From: Chlorops oryzae
Taxonomy: Eukaryota > Arthropoda > Insecta > Diptera > Chloropidae
NCBI GenBank assembly: GCA_020466095.1
Contig: CM035808.1
Coordinates: forward strand, 52,463,762 to 52,527,761
DNA length: 64,000 bases
Reading direction: 5' to 3'
Positions 21,301 through 32,579 of this stretch are shown here, in pieces. The notes under the pieces are model-generated. The model had not been told where the DNA came from. It did no database searches and worked only from the letters and a program-made list of their open reading frames with translations. Numbering within the stretch: the stretch's first letter is position 1; every line of letters starts with the position of its first letter. A program made the position numbers and the translations under genes.

Positions 21301-24300
21301 TGGAATACAACACGGGGAGCTCGGATAACCCTACCGCGTCGGAATCGCATCTCAACTTCCGCGCACGAGATTTGGTACCTGGGTCACGTGTGACAAGTGA
21401 GCCACAGCACAGTGGAAATAACACCAGACAACAAAGAGACAGCATAACACCTAATGTCTCACCTGCAACCAGTGTTGCCCGACCCCAAGAGATCAAGCCC
21501 ACTGATGCGGGGCTGCCGCGACGGAGAATAAAATGGACCCATGCCATGAATGTGGATGTCCTTAAAGCCTACTATAGAACTACCCGCGGCCATCATATAG
21601 TGTATAGGGAGCATATGCATCGACATTTCATCGAAAAGTACCCTCATTTAAACCACATCACCATACAGAATCTAGCAGACAGGCGATCAGCAATAGAGCG
21701 GTAAAATTTAATACCAGAAATGGTCAGGGAATAAATAGAGCAGGAGGTAAACAATAACGTAGAAATAGAACGAACGTGGAACCGGAAAACCGTATAATTC
21801 GATCCAAAAATACACAACAGCAACTACAATCCAGCACAATACAACGACCAGACGCAATACTCATACCCCGCGGACCTGACAACTACGAGGAGATAATAGA
21901 ACCGAGAACGACAAACCCAGTAGAAACCCAAACAATGGATCCGACAATACAACAACCAAACCTAAATTCTGAATTATCAGAAACAGAAAGCACATTGCAA
22001 CGAATACCAAACGAAGAAGGAAGGGAAAATCTCAGCCAAAAGGTTACTAGTATATTCAACGCAGCGAAAATAAAATTCGTCGACACCAGGCACGTAGCCA
22101 GGATTTTCAGACGGGGGGGGAGGGGGGGGGGGGTGTTTTTTATATTTCCAATTTTTTGCTGCGTAACAATTTACATTCTTTCAAAACAATACGTTAATGA
22201 AACCGATAGTCGTAACAAAAGTATAAAAAAGTAAGAAACAGAACTCCAAAAGAAGAAGCACCATAGTGTGCGCATAAAAGTTGCTGAAAATTTTATAACT
22301 TAAACCAAACCAAACAATCATTGCTGATTTTATTAATTAATAGTTTTAATAATTTTTTACAATCAGAACAGAGTTTACCCGAGAGGGAAGTTGATCGAGA
22401 GTGTGTTTTGCTGTGGTTCAGTGGTATGGAAAGTTCCAACAAAATCGACATACCAATATCAAGTACATTAAGAGATAATAAAAATATTATTTCATATTAC
22501 ACATTCAATAACCAAAATTTACACTTCATTTAAAAAAAAAATCTTTAAAACTTCTGAAAGTAGTCAGTGAATACAGTAAATCCCGATACTTGGTTAAGTC
22601 AGATTGTCTTCATTTATTTTTTCGATCTCAAATGTCACCAAAAATTAATTTTTGGACTAATATTGAAAAACTTTCGTGATATTCCTACAGAGTGAAATAT
22701 TTACTTGAAAAATTTCGAATGGGTAAAATACCCATGTAAACGGCGTTCTGCCGTGCCTGTATTTGATTATCTGCATACACAACTGCACATAAAAAGTTTA
22801 CGATTACGAAAAAATTGAAAAATAATCGGGATTATTTGTGATTAATGAAAAAATTCGAACTTTTCAAAAAATGATACGAATATTTTTTTTTTTTTGAGTA
22901 ACATTTAAATGGTGCTCAAACTGTGAAACGGAATTTTCTCAAAATCCTTACGTGATATAATTTTTTTTTTATTTTTTAATTTTTCGGGAGACAAAATCAA
23001 ACAGAAGTACTAATAAACTTTAAAGGAGGATTTCGTTGTAGAACAGTGTAATTTTCATACCTGCTTAAATCGAGTGGGCAACACTGAAGCAGCGCTTAGA
23101 GGTTCATGCATCTTGAATGGAATTTAATTGTCGATCACGATACGAGAACAATCTGCCATTTGGACATTGCTCGTCGAACCTAGTAGAGTATGTTTGAACT
23201 TCTGAGCTCCGCTCCAATTTTGTAACCATTTCCGTTTTGGCTTCTTGAAGTTTTAATTTGTGCCAGAGTGCATTGGAAATACAATTTAAAATAACATAGT
23301 CAGATTGACGACGGGGGGGTTTTAACACCCAAAGCCCCCCGCCCCCCCTTGGCTACGTCCCTGATCGACACCAATCAAGAGCACAGGGACTTCATACCAA
23401 AACCCAGAATAAACAAACATACTTACCAAATTACATCAATAGTAAATAACATACTGCTCCCTACGGAGATTACAGATACAATGGAATACAACCAAATAAG
23501 TGACCTTCTCTACTGCAGTGAATACACGATACAAAAATCTCAGACATGGAAATCAGGAAACAATAGACCAATCAACAACCGTAGTGCAACAAGCAGAACC
23601 CAACGGCATAACTTAAGCATAACACAGCATCGGGAAAGCAATACCCGAAACATAAATACAGCATCACATAATAATAGAAATACCAGTAATCACTACCCAA
23701 CCCATATCTTAAACACGCCACAAATAAGTAGGAGAAACGCAAATAGTAACAACTACCAACCAGTATACAGGCGAAGAACGAATAACATACATAACAATCA
23801 GCCCTTGAGTAATCGACCAATCCAATATCACAACCAAAACCAACAAAGGAATGGACAAAACTATAATCAAAACAATAGAACACGGAACCAAAAGCCCTCA
23901 TGGCAAAGGCGATTGGAGGAAAAAATTGAAGAATTGAGAAAGGATATAGGCATACTGACGGAAAGTAAGAACAACAATATAAGCAGAAGAAAACATAATA
24001 AAGTAAACAAAATTAAACGAAAACATGTAATCCACACACAGTTTGAAGCACGAAATACCACAGTAGATCAAATTTTAGACACAGCAAAGCAAAAACTTCT
24101 TAAAATCGCAGACAAGCTGCGAAGGTACCGAAAAAGTTATGAGAGAACAAATCATAACTTTCTATTTGCAAACAACGAAAACCGGTTCTACAACTCAATT
24201 AAGACCCAACCAAACGTTACTAACGCCAACATAGACCACAGCAATAACCAACTTAGTATGAGTGACATAGAAAGATACTGGAAAAACATCTGGGACGAAG

Positions 24301-26585
24301 AAACTACAAACAACACAAATGCCATATGGATGAAAGTATTAAACGAAGAAGCAACAAGGATAACACCAATGACAGAAAACTCAATCACCACAGACATATT
24401 TCAAACAGCAATAGCAAAACTACACAATTGGAAACAACTTGGAACAGATAAAATACAGAATTTTTACTACAAATACTTAACAACGCTGCACAGACCGCTG
24501 CTTAAAGTTCTTAACAATTTCCTTAATAATCCGAATGACATACCACAAAGTCTCCCAAAAGGTATAACATATCTCAAGCCAAAGACCGAAAACCCAGATA
24601 GCCCTTCACAATTCAGACCAATAACATGTCTTAACACGGGATATAAGCTCCTAACATCGTGTCTGGCTATAAGCATAACCAATCACTGCACGAACAACCA
24701 CATCATAGCAGACGAACAAAAACGATGTTAAACAGGAACCAAGGGATGTAAGGATGAGTTGATAATTCATAGCGTAATAACGAAGCAAGCAATTAAGAAC
24801 AAACGAAACCTCTACGCGGCATTTATAGACTACCAGAAGGCATTTGACTCAGTGCCCCACCCATGGATACAAGAAATAATGACTACATACAAAATCAACC
24901 CAGTTCTGAACAATTGTATAACAAAACTAATGAAGCTCTGGAAAAGTACCCTCAAAATAAACGCAGGCGCCAACAACAACAATAAATCAAGTAGTATAGC
25001 CATCAGACGAGGAATCTATCAAGGAGACTCGTTGAGCCCCCTTCTTTTCTGCTTAGCAATAAACCAGTTATTAACTCTACTCCAGAGAATCCGCTATGGA
25101 TATAAATTAAGCCCATCAACAATCAGCAAGGTATCACATTGGTTTTACATGGACGATCTAAAAATCTACGCCAACACAAAAGAAAATCTACCAAAACTAC
25201 CCGAAATCGTAGAAACTTTCACCAATGACATCGGAATGAGGCTTGGGATTGAGAGAACGCAAAACATTGAAAAAGGAAAATATGTGAGCGCGGAAGCTTA
25301 CACAACAACATGCGGAGAACAAATTACACCGCTAGATGCGAAAGAGGAGTACAAGTACTTAGGGTTTAAGCAGCATATTAAAATTGACCATACAGACAGA
25401 TAAAAATAAAATAAATCAAATATGTAAAAAGAGACTTAACAGTAGAAACCTGACGAAAGCAATAAACACATATGCAAGCTCTTACTTGACGTATTCCTTT
25501 GGAGTCATCAACTGGTCGGATACCGGAACCATGGGGCTAGACAGAATCGTACGGACAACGCTAACAAAGTACAAATACCATCACCCAAAAGCTTCGATAG
25601 AACGGATAAACATTCCACGCAGATTAGGAGGAAGAGGAGTTAAAAACATACACTTACTACACAAGCAACAAATAGCAAAACTACAAAAATATTTTAATGA
25701 AAAAGCACACATATCAACACTATGCAGGAACATAGTAAATACTGACGATAACCTTACGCCTCTGAATCTAAGAAACCAGCAAATCGAAGCCTTTGATACA
25801 ACATTTAATATGATAACTTAATGGAAATTAAAAGCAATACACGGAAAACACCCAAACGAAATAGAACAGCAACATATAGACAGGCAACTCACAAACAAAT
25901 GGCTTGTAAGCGGAAAAATATACCCAGAAACAGAAGGATTCATCTTGGCTATCCAAGACAGAGTAATTAATACGAGAAACTACACAAAATATATACTGAG
26001 ATTACCAACCATAACAAACGACAGCTGCAGGAAGTGCGGTACCACATCAGAAACAATAGCGCACATACTTAATGGATGTACAGTGATGGCAAACACGAAA
26101 TACAAGCAACGACTTGACATGAGTTAGTGAAGAAATTAAAAATTGAAAGCCAACAAAGATATTACTACAAATATCAACCTCCACCAGTAGTGACCACAGA
26201 GAATTATACTGTATACTGGGACAGAACTATCCTAACAAACACAGTGAATGAAACAACAATTGCAAATAGACCAGATTTGACTATTATATACAAACACATG
26301 AAATTAGCTCAAATAATAGACTTCGCTGTTCCATTGAACAATAACATACGGGAAACATATAACAATAAAATATCAAAATACCAACAACTAGCGCAATACA
26401 TTAAAAACACGCAAGAGATAGACACAGTACGAATTCTACCGATAATCATAAGTTCAACAGGATTAATACCAAAAACAACAATAAAAACCAATAGAAGAAC
26501 TAAATCTCACCCCCACACCATAGACGAAATGCAGAAAGCGGTACTACTCAGTACGGCAAACATCATGAGGGAAACTTTAAGCTGA
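21301..26585 (+). pseudogene. Dong/R4-type ORF: RT plus restriction-like endonuclease
   Basis: The N-terminal part (21301-22086) has a basic, Myb-like WTHAMNVDVLKAYY segment. After the hAT insert, 23364 onward gives a low-complexity Asn/Arg-rich linker, then RT blocks: ITYLKPKTENP (24570), AAFIDYQKAFDSVPH (24810), GIYQGDSLSPLLF (25010) and catalytic FYMDDLKIYA (25145). Next come a thumb region, a CX2C..HX4C finger (CRKCG..HILNGC, 26025-26080) and an endonuclease box with RPDLTIIYKHMKLAQIIDF (26270-26330), matching the PD..D pattern. Defects are stops at 21702-21704 and 24729-24731, others near 21738-21790, and frame changes near 25390 and 26120, plus a stop near 25820. RT and endonuclease key residues survive. 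Encoded protein would be truncated. Confidence 0.88.
22087..23363. mobile_element. hAT element copy II, inserted in the Dong-like ORF
   Basis: Begins CAGGCACGTAGCCAGG and ends CTTGGCTACGTCCCTG, imperfect inverted repeats, each followed inward by long G or C runs. Flanks GTCGACAC (22079-22086) and ATCGACAC (23364-23371) match 7 of 8, and the Dong-like frame resumes directly, so both borders are firm. It is 1,277 bp, non-coding, and lacks the dimerisation-domain segment that its relative at 10246-11415 retains, so it is a non-autonomous deletion derivative. Confidence 0.9.
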
Positions 26586-26745
26586 AAAATCAACACAACG
26601 GGATAGAACCTGGACTACTCCGCATCAGAGCACATATCCTTTGGCTTGTAGCCAGGAATGTGTACAATACCAGTCAACAGACTGTGCTAAATTCAATAAA
26701 AATAATAATAATAATTTTTTTTATTACATATTTTTAATGTTGTAT

Positions 26746-27180
26746 GGGCCAAAATTCTTTTTAATGCCTTCACTTCTGTCCCTGTCAATGAAAAACAGTT
26801 TTTCTGAAGAGCAAACCAAATTAATAAAAAATTAATTTTAACAAAAAATCTATAAATAACGAAATAAAATACTCTAGTCGAATTGAAAAAAAATCAATGA
26901 TTAACAAAACTTAATTTTTTTCCTTCGCAAATTACGGTAACATTGTTGTTTATCTTGTCTTGTCTTGCCAAACAAGACAACAGTGTTACTGTAATTTGCG
27001 AGTAAACAAGATGGAAGTTTGGTAATATTCGATTTTTTCCAATTGGACTAGAGTATTTTATTTCGTTATTCATAAATTTTTAGGTAAAATTTATTTGTTA
27101 TTTATTTGATTTGCTCTTTTACGAACACTGATTTTCGTTGACAGAGACAGAAATTTAGGCATTAAAAAGAATTTTGGCCC
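26746..27180. mobile_element. Palindromic MITE with GGGCCAAAATTC termini
   Basis: A 435-bp unit with termini GGGCCAAAATTCTTTTTAAT and complement. The interior also pairs (AATACTCTAGTCGAATTG near 26868 against its complement near 27040; CAAATTACGGTAACA near 26929 against TGTTACTGTAATTTG near 26983), making one large hairpin. GTAT flanks both ends (26742-26745 and 27181-27184). No coding capacity. Confidence 0.8.
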
Positions 27181-27184
27181 GTAT

Positions 27185-27888
27185 ACTAAAAACTAAAACA
27201 AAAAGTTTTTTAAATGTTTGTCTTATCGGAAGTTATGACAGTTGCCCCTAATAAGTATGAATCATAAACGCTTGACCAACAGTAGAACTTATGTACTTCA
27301 AAAGCACATACGTATTAATAAATAGCGCATATAAGGGTTTAAAACAATGTTTTTGAAATGCTAAAATAGTTCTTTACATTAGTTCATGTGCTGGAAACAT
27401 TAAAAATAACTAGTTATTTGACATTTGACGTTTTACAATTGCTAAACAATGTCTTCCCTATAAGAAAAGTTGCAAAAACTATGCACATTTCAAAAGAATT
27501 TTGAAAAATTTAACAGAGAAATAGCCATCTCAAACAAGTGCTATTTCACTGTCCGTAATATCTTCTAAACACAAAAGAAAAGTTTGTTTAAAACCTTGCG
27601 TTTTTTGAATATGTTAAGGGTCTAAAATATGGCCAAATATGTATTCAAATGCACGAAAATTTTCGTACAAAACGTATGAGATTGGTGAAATTTTATGCTA
27701 TGAATTTAAGTATTTTTGCTATAACACAGTTTTCTAAATTTGATTCGTATATATTTATGGGATAATTAAATTTTGAACGTTTGAGTGTGATGAATGAATA
27801 ACACATATACAATAAACTGAACACGTTTTTCTTATACCCTAGACGAACGTATTTTTATAACAGAGATATAGAAATTTAAAAGCGCTAA
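27185..27888. other. Unique AT-rich sequence, probably SK intron
   Basis: No repeats or genes recognised between two palindromic elements. Its position upstream of the SK exons suggests intron or flank. Confidence 0.4.
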
Positions 27889-28431
27889 GGTCCGTTTTCT
27901 GGATGTCCGGTTTAACTTTAACTGGCAGTTATTTTAACAAAAACAAAATTTCGTTTTCTCAAAATACGATTAAGGTACAAACCTTAACCAACGCTCATCT
28001 GCCGATTGAAATTTATTTGTAAGAAACAGCTGGCGTTTAGATCAAGTGGCTTTTTAAAAGATTATTTTGGCATTCGTACATTTAAATTTTAAAATTTTCA
28101 GTCGTTTTGATATTTAGAAACAGATATTCTGTGAACGCGGTGCCAACTTCTCACTTCTTAGCCAGAACTGACTAATGCCGCCTTTACATCTGTTGGCAAT
28201 CATACAAATTCAAAAAGCAACTCTGCCAACTGTAATGTAAGGGACAAAGCAACCCATTCAACCAACGAGTTGGCTGTATTGCCAACGACAGAAATTTTTC
28301 ATTGGCAACTAATGTGTAAACAAGTGTAAAGGCTCTTTCAACGCAAGTTAAAAATTTTTCAATGACGTTGCCAGTGAGTTTTCCGTTGACTGCTCGTTCG
28401 TAAATTGAAATAAGTTGGTGATGTTGAAGAA

Positions 28432-28600
28432 ATGGAAAGTACCTCAGAACCAACTGCACCATTGCCAAAAAAACGAGGCCGTTCATGTAATTTAGATTTT
28501 ACTGACGCGCAGTGCTATCAAATAATATCAGAAGTGGAAAAAACCCCTTGCCTGTGGAACATAACCTCTCCTTCATATAAAAATAGGAACGTAAACCAAC
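28432..28600 (+). pseudogene. MADF (Myb/SANT-like) protein start of the Harbinger element
   Basis: From ATG 28432, after a basic PKKRGRSCN segment that could be a nuclear localisation signal, comes FTDAQCYQIISEVEKTPCLW and then SPSYKNRN. This is the first half of a MADF domain (aromatic residue after the CLW pair, then 'YKNR'). In Harbinger elements this second protein binds DNA and helps bring the transposase to the nucleus. The frame is broken by the MITE at 28604. Beyond it the reading ends within a few codons (stop near 29127), so the rest of the domain is lost. Confidence 0.7.
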
Positions 28601-28603
28601 TTA

Positions 28604-29089
28604 TAGGCTTTTCACACATAGTGCTAAATCACGTGATTTAGCTAAATCATTGAAAGCTTAATCACAACTGTTCACACGAAGTCGAAGTAAAATAAGTTGA
28701 CAGCTATCAGCTGAAAAATAGAAGAAGGTGAACACTGTTTGCTTGATTTTTAAAATATGAGCGCCAGTATGGACTTTGGAAAGTGGTCAATTGTTTTTTA
28801 CAATTTTATGCAATTAAATAATATTTTGGAGCCGATGTTCAGTGATAACAGCGATTTGGAAAACATTGAGATAGGGATGTGACAGATGCTTTGTTCTAAA
28901 CTATCGATATTTCGATGAAAACGCGGGGTTACATATCGAGTATGTGTAATTTAGTGCGTGATTTAGCTTTAATCACGCCAAATAACGTGATTTAGTTTGA
29001 CATTTTTTGTATGGGTAAACTGCGTGATTTAGCTCTAAATCGCGGATGAATGCTAAATCACGTGATTTAGCCTATGTGTGAAAAGCCTA
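28604..29089. mobile_element. MITE inside the Harbinger MADF gene, TTA duplication
   Basis: 486 bp with termini TAGGCTTTTCACACATA and complement, followed inward by GCTAAATCACGTGATTTAGC, itself a palindrome and present at both ends. It is flanked by TTA (28601-28603, 29090-29092). Non-coding. The CTAAATCACGTGATTTAG motif also appears in variants inside (GCGTGATTTAG near 28957 and 29021). TTA target again suggests PIF/Harbinger mobilisation. Confidence 0.85.
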
Positions 29090-29109
29090 TTACACTACCC
29101 ATGCTCTCC

Positions 29110-29433
29110 CTAGTTGCTAAATAGCGCAATGTTACCACAAGCCGCTCTGCTGGTGATATTGCCTTCCGAAAATAAGTGTCTCTTTTCTGAATCAACGGGC
29201 GAACTCGTGCTAATAAAAAAAAAGAAGTCCTCAGCATTCAAGCGTACAAAATTTCGGAATAGTTCTGAGTCATTTGCTTCCAGTTTTCGTTGAAAATGCG
29301 TGAAAAATCCTGTTGCTTCTCTTTCTAAAAAAAGCTCGCGAACCCACACACTCCGCTTACGTTTTCGACCTGCCTCTTCCTCTTCATGGCTCAAAAGCAC
29401 ATAGCAATAGCACATAACTGCAGCCAGTCGCAA
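29110..29433 (-). pseudogene. Harbinger transposase N-terminal fragment
   Basis: The - strand frame reads the start of a HARBI1-like transposase: a basic RKRKRSVWVR segment, LFLEREATGFFTHFQRKLEA, then ELFRNFVRLNAEDFFFFIS. These match the typical N-terminal sequence preceding the DDE nuclease. The nuclease itself is absent: after about 85 residues the frame leaves the family and stops at 29110. It converges with the MADF start on the + strand, so the deletion removed both C-termini. Confidence 0.75.
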
Positions 29434-29842
29434 TTTTTTTGTGCAGATATTTCCATGTTATAATTAATTTTTGTTTTTAACAGGGCAAGGTAATTTCAGT
29501 TTTTGACCTTTGTTGCTTACGTTATTTTATTTTTGAATTTAAGCTCACATGTAAGGGGCTTTCAATTAATTTGCCAACACTTTTATGAACTGTGTTTACA
29601 AAGGGGGAAATGCGTTCCCAATTAAAATTTTGATAAAGTTTACAAACTAGTGTAAGGGGCAGTTTTCGAACCGTTGCTGTTGATATGTGTTGCTAGTGAT
29701 TTTCTTGCTACATTTATCAACAGATGTAAAGGGGGCATAATTAGAGAAAATGAAATTGCTTAACCGACACATTTAATCATTCGAGTAGTTTAACTGCCGG
29801 TTAGTTAATCTAGACTTTAACCAGACATTCAGAAAACGAGCC

Positions 29843-30238
29843 TTAAACTAAAGCTTGAAGATTATCGAACCAGCTTTGATTTTCCTTAAAAAAAAAAAAA
29901 AAAGCAGGGAAGGTTTTAAAGTAAACTCCTTAATATGGATATAAGTAAGAAATATTTATTTTTTGAAAATCGGCTAACTACAATATACGAAAAAACTCTT
30001 CTTTTTAATTGAATTCTTGACGAAAATGACTAATCATGTAACAAAATTACTACAGCTAATTGTGAATAACGTAAAATATTACTTTAACTGTACTGGTTAA
30101 CACCAAGAGTTATCTGGTTCTAATCGTGCTTGAAAGCAAATGAAATACTGTCGAAGATAATCTCGAATTTGTTATACGTTCGTCAAGTGGTAAGCTCAAA
30201 ATTAAATAATTTCTACTTTAAACCACTTGGTTTCATAG
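29843..30238. other. Probable SK intron upstream of exon
   Basis: AT-rich, no repeats recognised. It ends with a plausible acceptor (..TTTCATAG at 30231-30238). Confidence 0.55.
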
Positions 30239-30308
30239 TTTACGAAAAGTAAAAATGGATCAACGAAAACTTATGGACAATGCCAACACAATTACCGATA
30301 TGGCAAAA
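30239..30308 (+). CDS. SK: SK potassium channel exon (after calmodulin-binding domain)
   Basis: A 70-bp exon between acceptor TTTCATAG and donor GTAAGT. After one split-codon base, the frame reads LRKVKMDQRKLMDN then ANTITDMAK. This is the junction between the calmodulin-binding domain and the C-terminal coiled coil of small-conductance calcium-activated potassium channels (KCNN/SK), membrane channels gated by calmodulin-bound calcium. The exon ends on a codon boundary and continues in phase in the next exon. I found no other SK exon in the window, so the rest of the gene lies outside or in parts I could not recognise. Confidence 0.85.
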
Positions 30309-30372
30309 GTAAGTCGCAAAACCGAAATAAAATAAAATTTTTTCTCATAAAAGGTTTTTTCTATATTTGCAG

Positions 30373-30474
30373 ACACAAAATACAGTTTACGAAATAATAT
30401 CTGATATGTCGAGTCGGCAGGATGCATTGGAGTTGCGCTTTGCGGGCTTAGAGGATAAGCTCCAAGCAATACAG
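30373..30474 (+). CDS. SK: SK potassium channel exon (coiled coil)
   Basis: A 102-bp exon after a 64-bp intron (30309-30372, GTAAGT ... TTTGCAG) and before donor GTATGT. It reads TQNTVYEIISDMSSRQDALE followed by LEDKLQAIQ, an amphipathic coiled coil that follows 'ITDMAK' in SK channels. Both exon phases are intact and there are no stops, unlike all surrounding reading frames; this is live host sequence. The next exon should encode the cytoplasmic tail but is not recognised within 33 kb downstream. Confidence 0.88.
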
Positions 30475-30744
30475 GTATGTTGGGTAGTCCGCAAACATCA
30501 AAATCAGCTTTTAGTTTTGAGTTTATTACATGCACCAGTAGAAGAAATTTAACCGTGCTATATAGGATTTTGGTTTTCATCATACTTTAATTAATTTTCA
30601 TCTTTTCATCATACTTTAATTACTTTTTAATATTTCATTCCTCCGTTTGAGTTTAATTTGATGATCACTTAATTTTGAAAAAATTGCTACCCCTCACTAT
30701 AAAAGCCTCTGAAAAACGTTAGAGAATTTATCGAAAATTTAATT

Positions 30745-31000
30745 TTCGCGCTTTTGAACTAAGTATCTCGCAGCTAGATAAAGTGCCCACAAACGGTTCA
30801 AATTTTACCATTCGCAAAATTCGCAAAAATTTGATTTTCTTTCTTTTGAATAGAGTATTTCACAGCTTAACATATTGCTTAAGGTTAAAACTTTATCATG
30901 ATCCCCATTCGCAAATGGTGGAGGGTAATGATTTAACATATTTTAAACTGAGGAAAAGGTATGCATGCAATTAACTTAGCCGACACACGTTATTCCGTAA
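30745..31000. repeat. Fragment related to the core of the hAT element at 40021-41178
   Basis: Words such as TATCTCGCAGCTAGATAAA, AAGGTTAAAACTTTATCATG, CATATTTTAAACTGA and AAAGGTATGCATGCAAT recur in order, with substitutions, at 40465-40690. This is an old partial copy of that family in the SK intron. Confidence 0.55.
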
Positions 31001-31257
31001 AAATCGTGAAAATTTTTAATAAGGACCAACTGAATGTCAAATTTCGAAACTTAAATACAAAGAAAAAGATTTCTTAAACCCCTGGTTGAATAACCCTTAC
31101 TGACAAATTCGGCCAATTAATAACTTCCATTGTTGGTTAACCAAAACACTACAGTTAAAGAGACACACTGGAAATAACCAAGGGTTATTATTAAGCAGAC
31201 TTTAAAAGACCAGCCCCAAATTTGATTCTCGGTTGTAAAAGCAAGCACTATTTTAAT

Positions 31258-31545
31258 ACCAAACAATCGATAGGTCAAGTCAAGAGAAACATTTTTTTTG
31301 TTTTTAGACAAAACTTTCTTAGTGGTACCGTTTACGAGCTATAGCACTTCAAAAAAAGTTTATTTTTGTATGAAATTTCTAGTATACTTTCATTTTAAAC
31401 AAACAAAATTTTTTAAAAGCAACAACTTCATACAAAAGTAACAGTTTTTGAAGTGTTATAGTGCGTGAACGGTATCACTAAGAGAGTTTTGCCTGAAACC
31501 AAAAAAGTTTCTCTTGACTGGACCTATCGATGGTTTGATTTTTTA
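31258..31545. repeat. Imperfect hairpin repeat in SK intron, MITE-like
   Basis: The left arm (about 31258-31355; ATCGATAGGTCAAGTCAAGA, then a TAGTGGTACCGTTTACG block) pairs with the right arm (about 31435-31545) over roughly 95 bp with scattered mismatches. No clear target duplication. Non-coding. Confidence 0.65.
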
Positions 31546-32540
31546 CAAAAGTTTTCGGGACAACCTGTATATTTTTGATGAAAATGCAACAAAGTTTAAT
31601 GAAAGTTGGCAAGTTTTTTTCCAAAGTAGTTTTTTGACTTTGACTCATATATTTCCCAATTATATATGTAGCAATATATTGAAGTAACACATGTAAAGTT
31701 TTGTATGAATAGCTTATACTTACCGCAAATCAAAATATAATTGTATCATTCATTGTTAGCGATAAATTAATCAGATGTGTATGTACTTACTTTTCTTAAC
31801 AATTACTTACCATCTATTTAAACATATAAACTATAACCATACAACATTATAATAATGCACATATAGTTTTAAGTACGAGGAAATATCGACCGTGTCTACT
31901 CGAAAAGGCAACACGGAAAACGGATTAAATCAATTAGTTCGAGTGAACTGTGAAAGAAGAAAGCGTTTTCCTTACTGCAAACGTCAGTAGCGAGATATAG
32001 TGAACAAAATAAAAACTTGTTTTCTTCATAACTGTTGTGTATTAGAACAATGAAACGCGTTGTTCGATGAGTGATTAACGACTGACTTTATTTATGAAAG
32101 TCCTCTCCCGTGGAGATTTTGTGCAGGCGTTAAGCCCTGATTACACGAAGCAACATATATACAACACGCATCCCTTATTAGTTGGGAGTATATGTCACTT
32201 ATGTAATGATATACGATGAAATACTTTAGATTCTTACTGATTGTATAAACATTTCTTAGTCTTACATTTATATTCTTATTACTTATATAGATTTCTTATG
32301 CATTTTCATTTATGTTCTTATTTCTTACATATGTGCATTTCTTTTTTTATTCATTTCTTATTATTTTGATTACATAGAATAAAATTAGGATACACTTCAA
32401 TATCTTTTTCAACAATCGAATAGTAATAACAAAATTTTATTAAATTCTTATTTTCTTTTTTTTTGTTTTTGGTTTGGCTTATAGTTTCTTTACACTTAAT
32501 AATTTTTATAGCTAGGCTGCATAATCTGAGTGAGTTGAAA
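31546..32540. other. AT-rich sequence; possible LTR at about 32036-32165
   Basis: No gene. About 32036-32165 starts TGTTGTGTATTAG and ends TATATACAACA, and on the - strand contains AATAAAG, like a short LTR. Since the 3' end of gypsy-B lies just to the right, it could be that element's 3' LTR, but there is no partner copy to prove it. Confidence 0.3.
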
Positions 32541-32579
32541 CAATTCAATACAACGCAATACTTTATTTAAGACTTAATC

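Larger units (their letters stand above)
20800..26698 (+). mobile_element. Dong/R4-type non-LTR retrotransposon in a TAA repeat
   Basis: The element starts GGGAGACCCGTGGGGTGCC in a TAA repeat and ends ..GTGCTAAATTCAA followed by AATAATAATAATAA. It carries one long ORF (21301-26585) with a central RT and a C-terminal CCHC finger plus restriction-like endonuclease, the domain plan of the R4/Dong clade; Dong of Bombyx is known to insert in TAA repeats. The 5' leader (20800-21300) is unusually GC-rich for this window. It is split by the hAT element at 22087-23363. Without that insert it would be about 4.6 kb, close to full length. Confidence 0.88.
28176..29737. mobile_element. Internally deleted PIF/Harbinger element
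   Basis: Termini TGCCGCCTTTACATCTGTTG and ..CAACAGATGTAAAGGGGGCA are flanked by TAA duplications (28173-28175, 29738-29740), the PIF/Harbinger signature. Subterminal words such as TGTAAGGG recur near both ends. Two coding starts face each other, a MADF-like protein (+) and a Harbinger transposase (-), the two-gene plan of this superfamily. Both are cut off soon after their starts, so the middle was lost by internal deletion. A further MITE (28604-29089) sits inside. Confidence 0.82.
27889..29842. mobile_element. Outer palindromic element of a three-layer nest
   Basis: Starts GGTCCGTTTTCTGGATGTCC and ends with the imperfect complement (GACATTCAGAAAACGAGCC, ending 29842). The inner arms GTTTAACTTTAACTGGCAGTT and AACTGCCGGTTAGTTAA also pair. 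Flanks TAA/TTA are compatible with an imperfect 3-bp duplication. The PIF/Harbinger element at 28176-29737 sits inside, so this is the oldest layer. It has no own coding sequence. Confidence 0.65.

Noticed and set aside
20824..21547. Several - strand frames of 86-120 codons in a GC-rich stretch
   Set aside because: Antisense to the leader and ORF start of the Dong-like element; higher GC gives fewer stops.
23572..23901. 109-codon - strand frame rich in Cys, Tyr and Phe
   Set aside because: Antisense of the Asn/Arg-rich linker of the Dong-like ORF.
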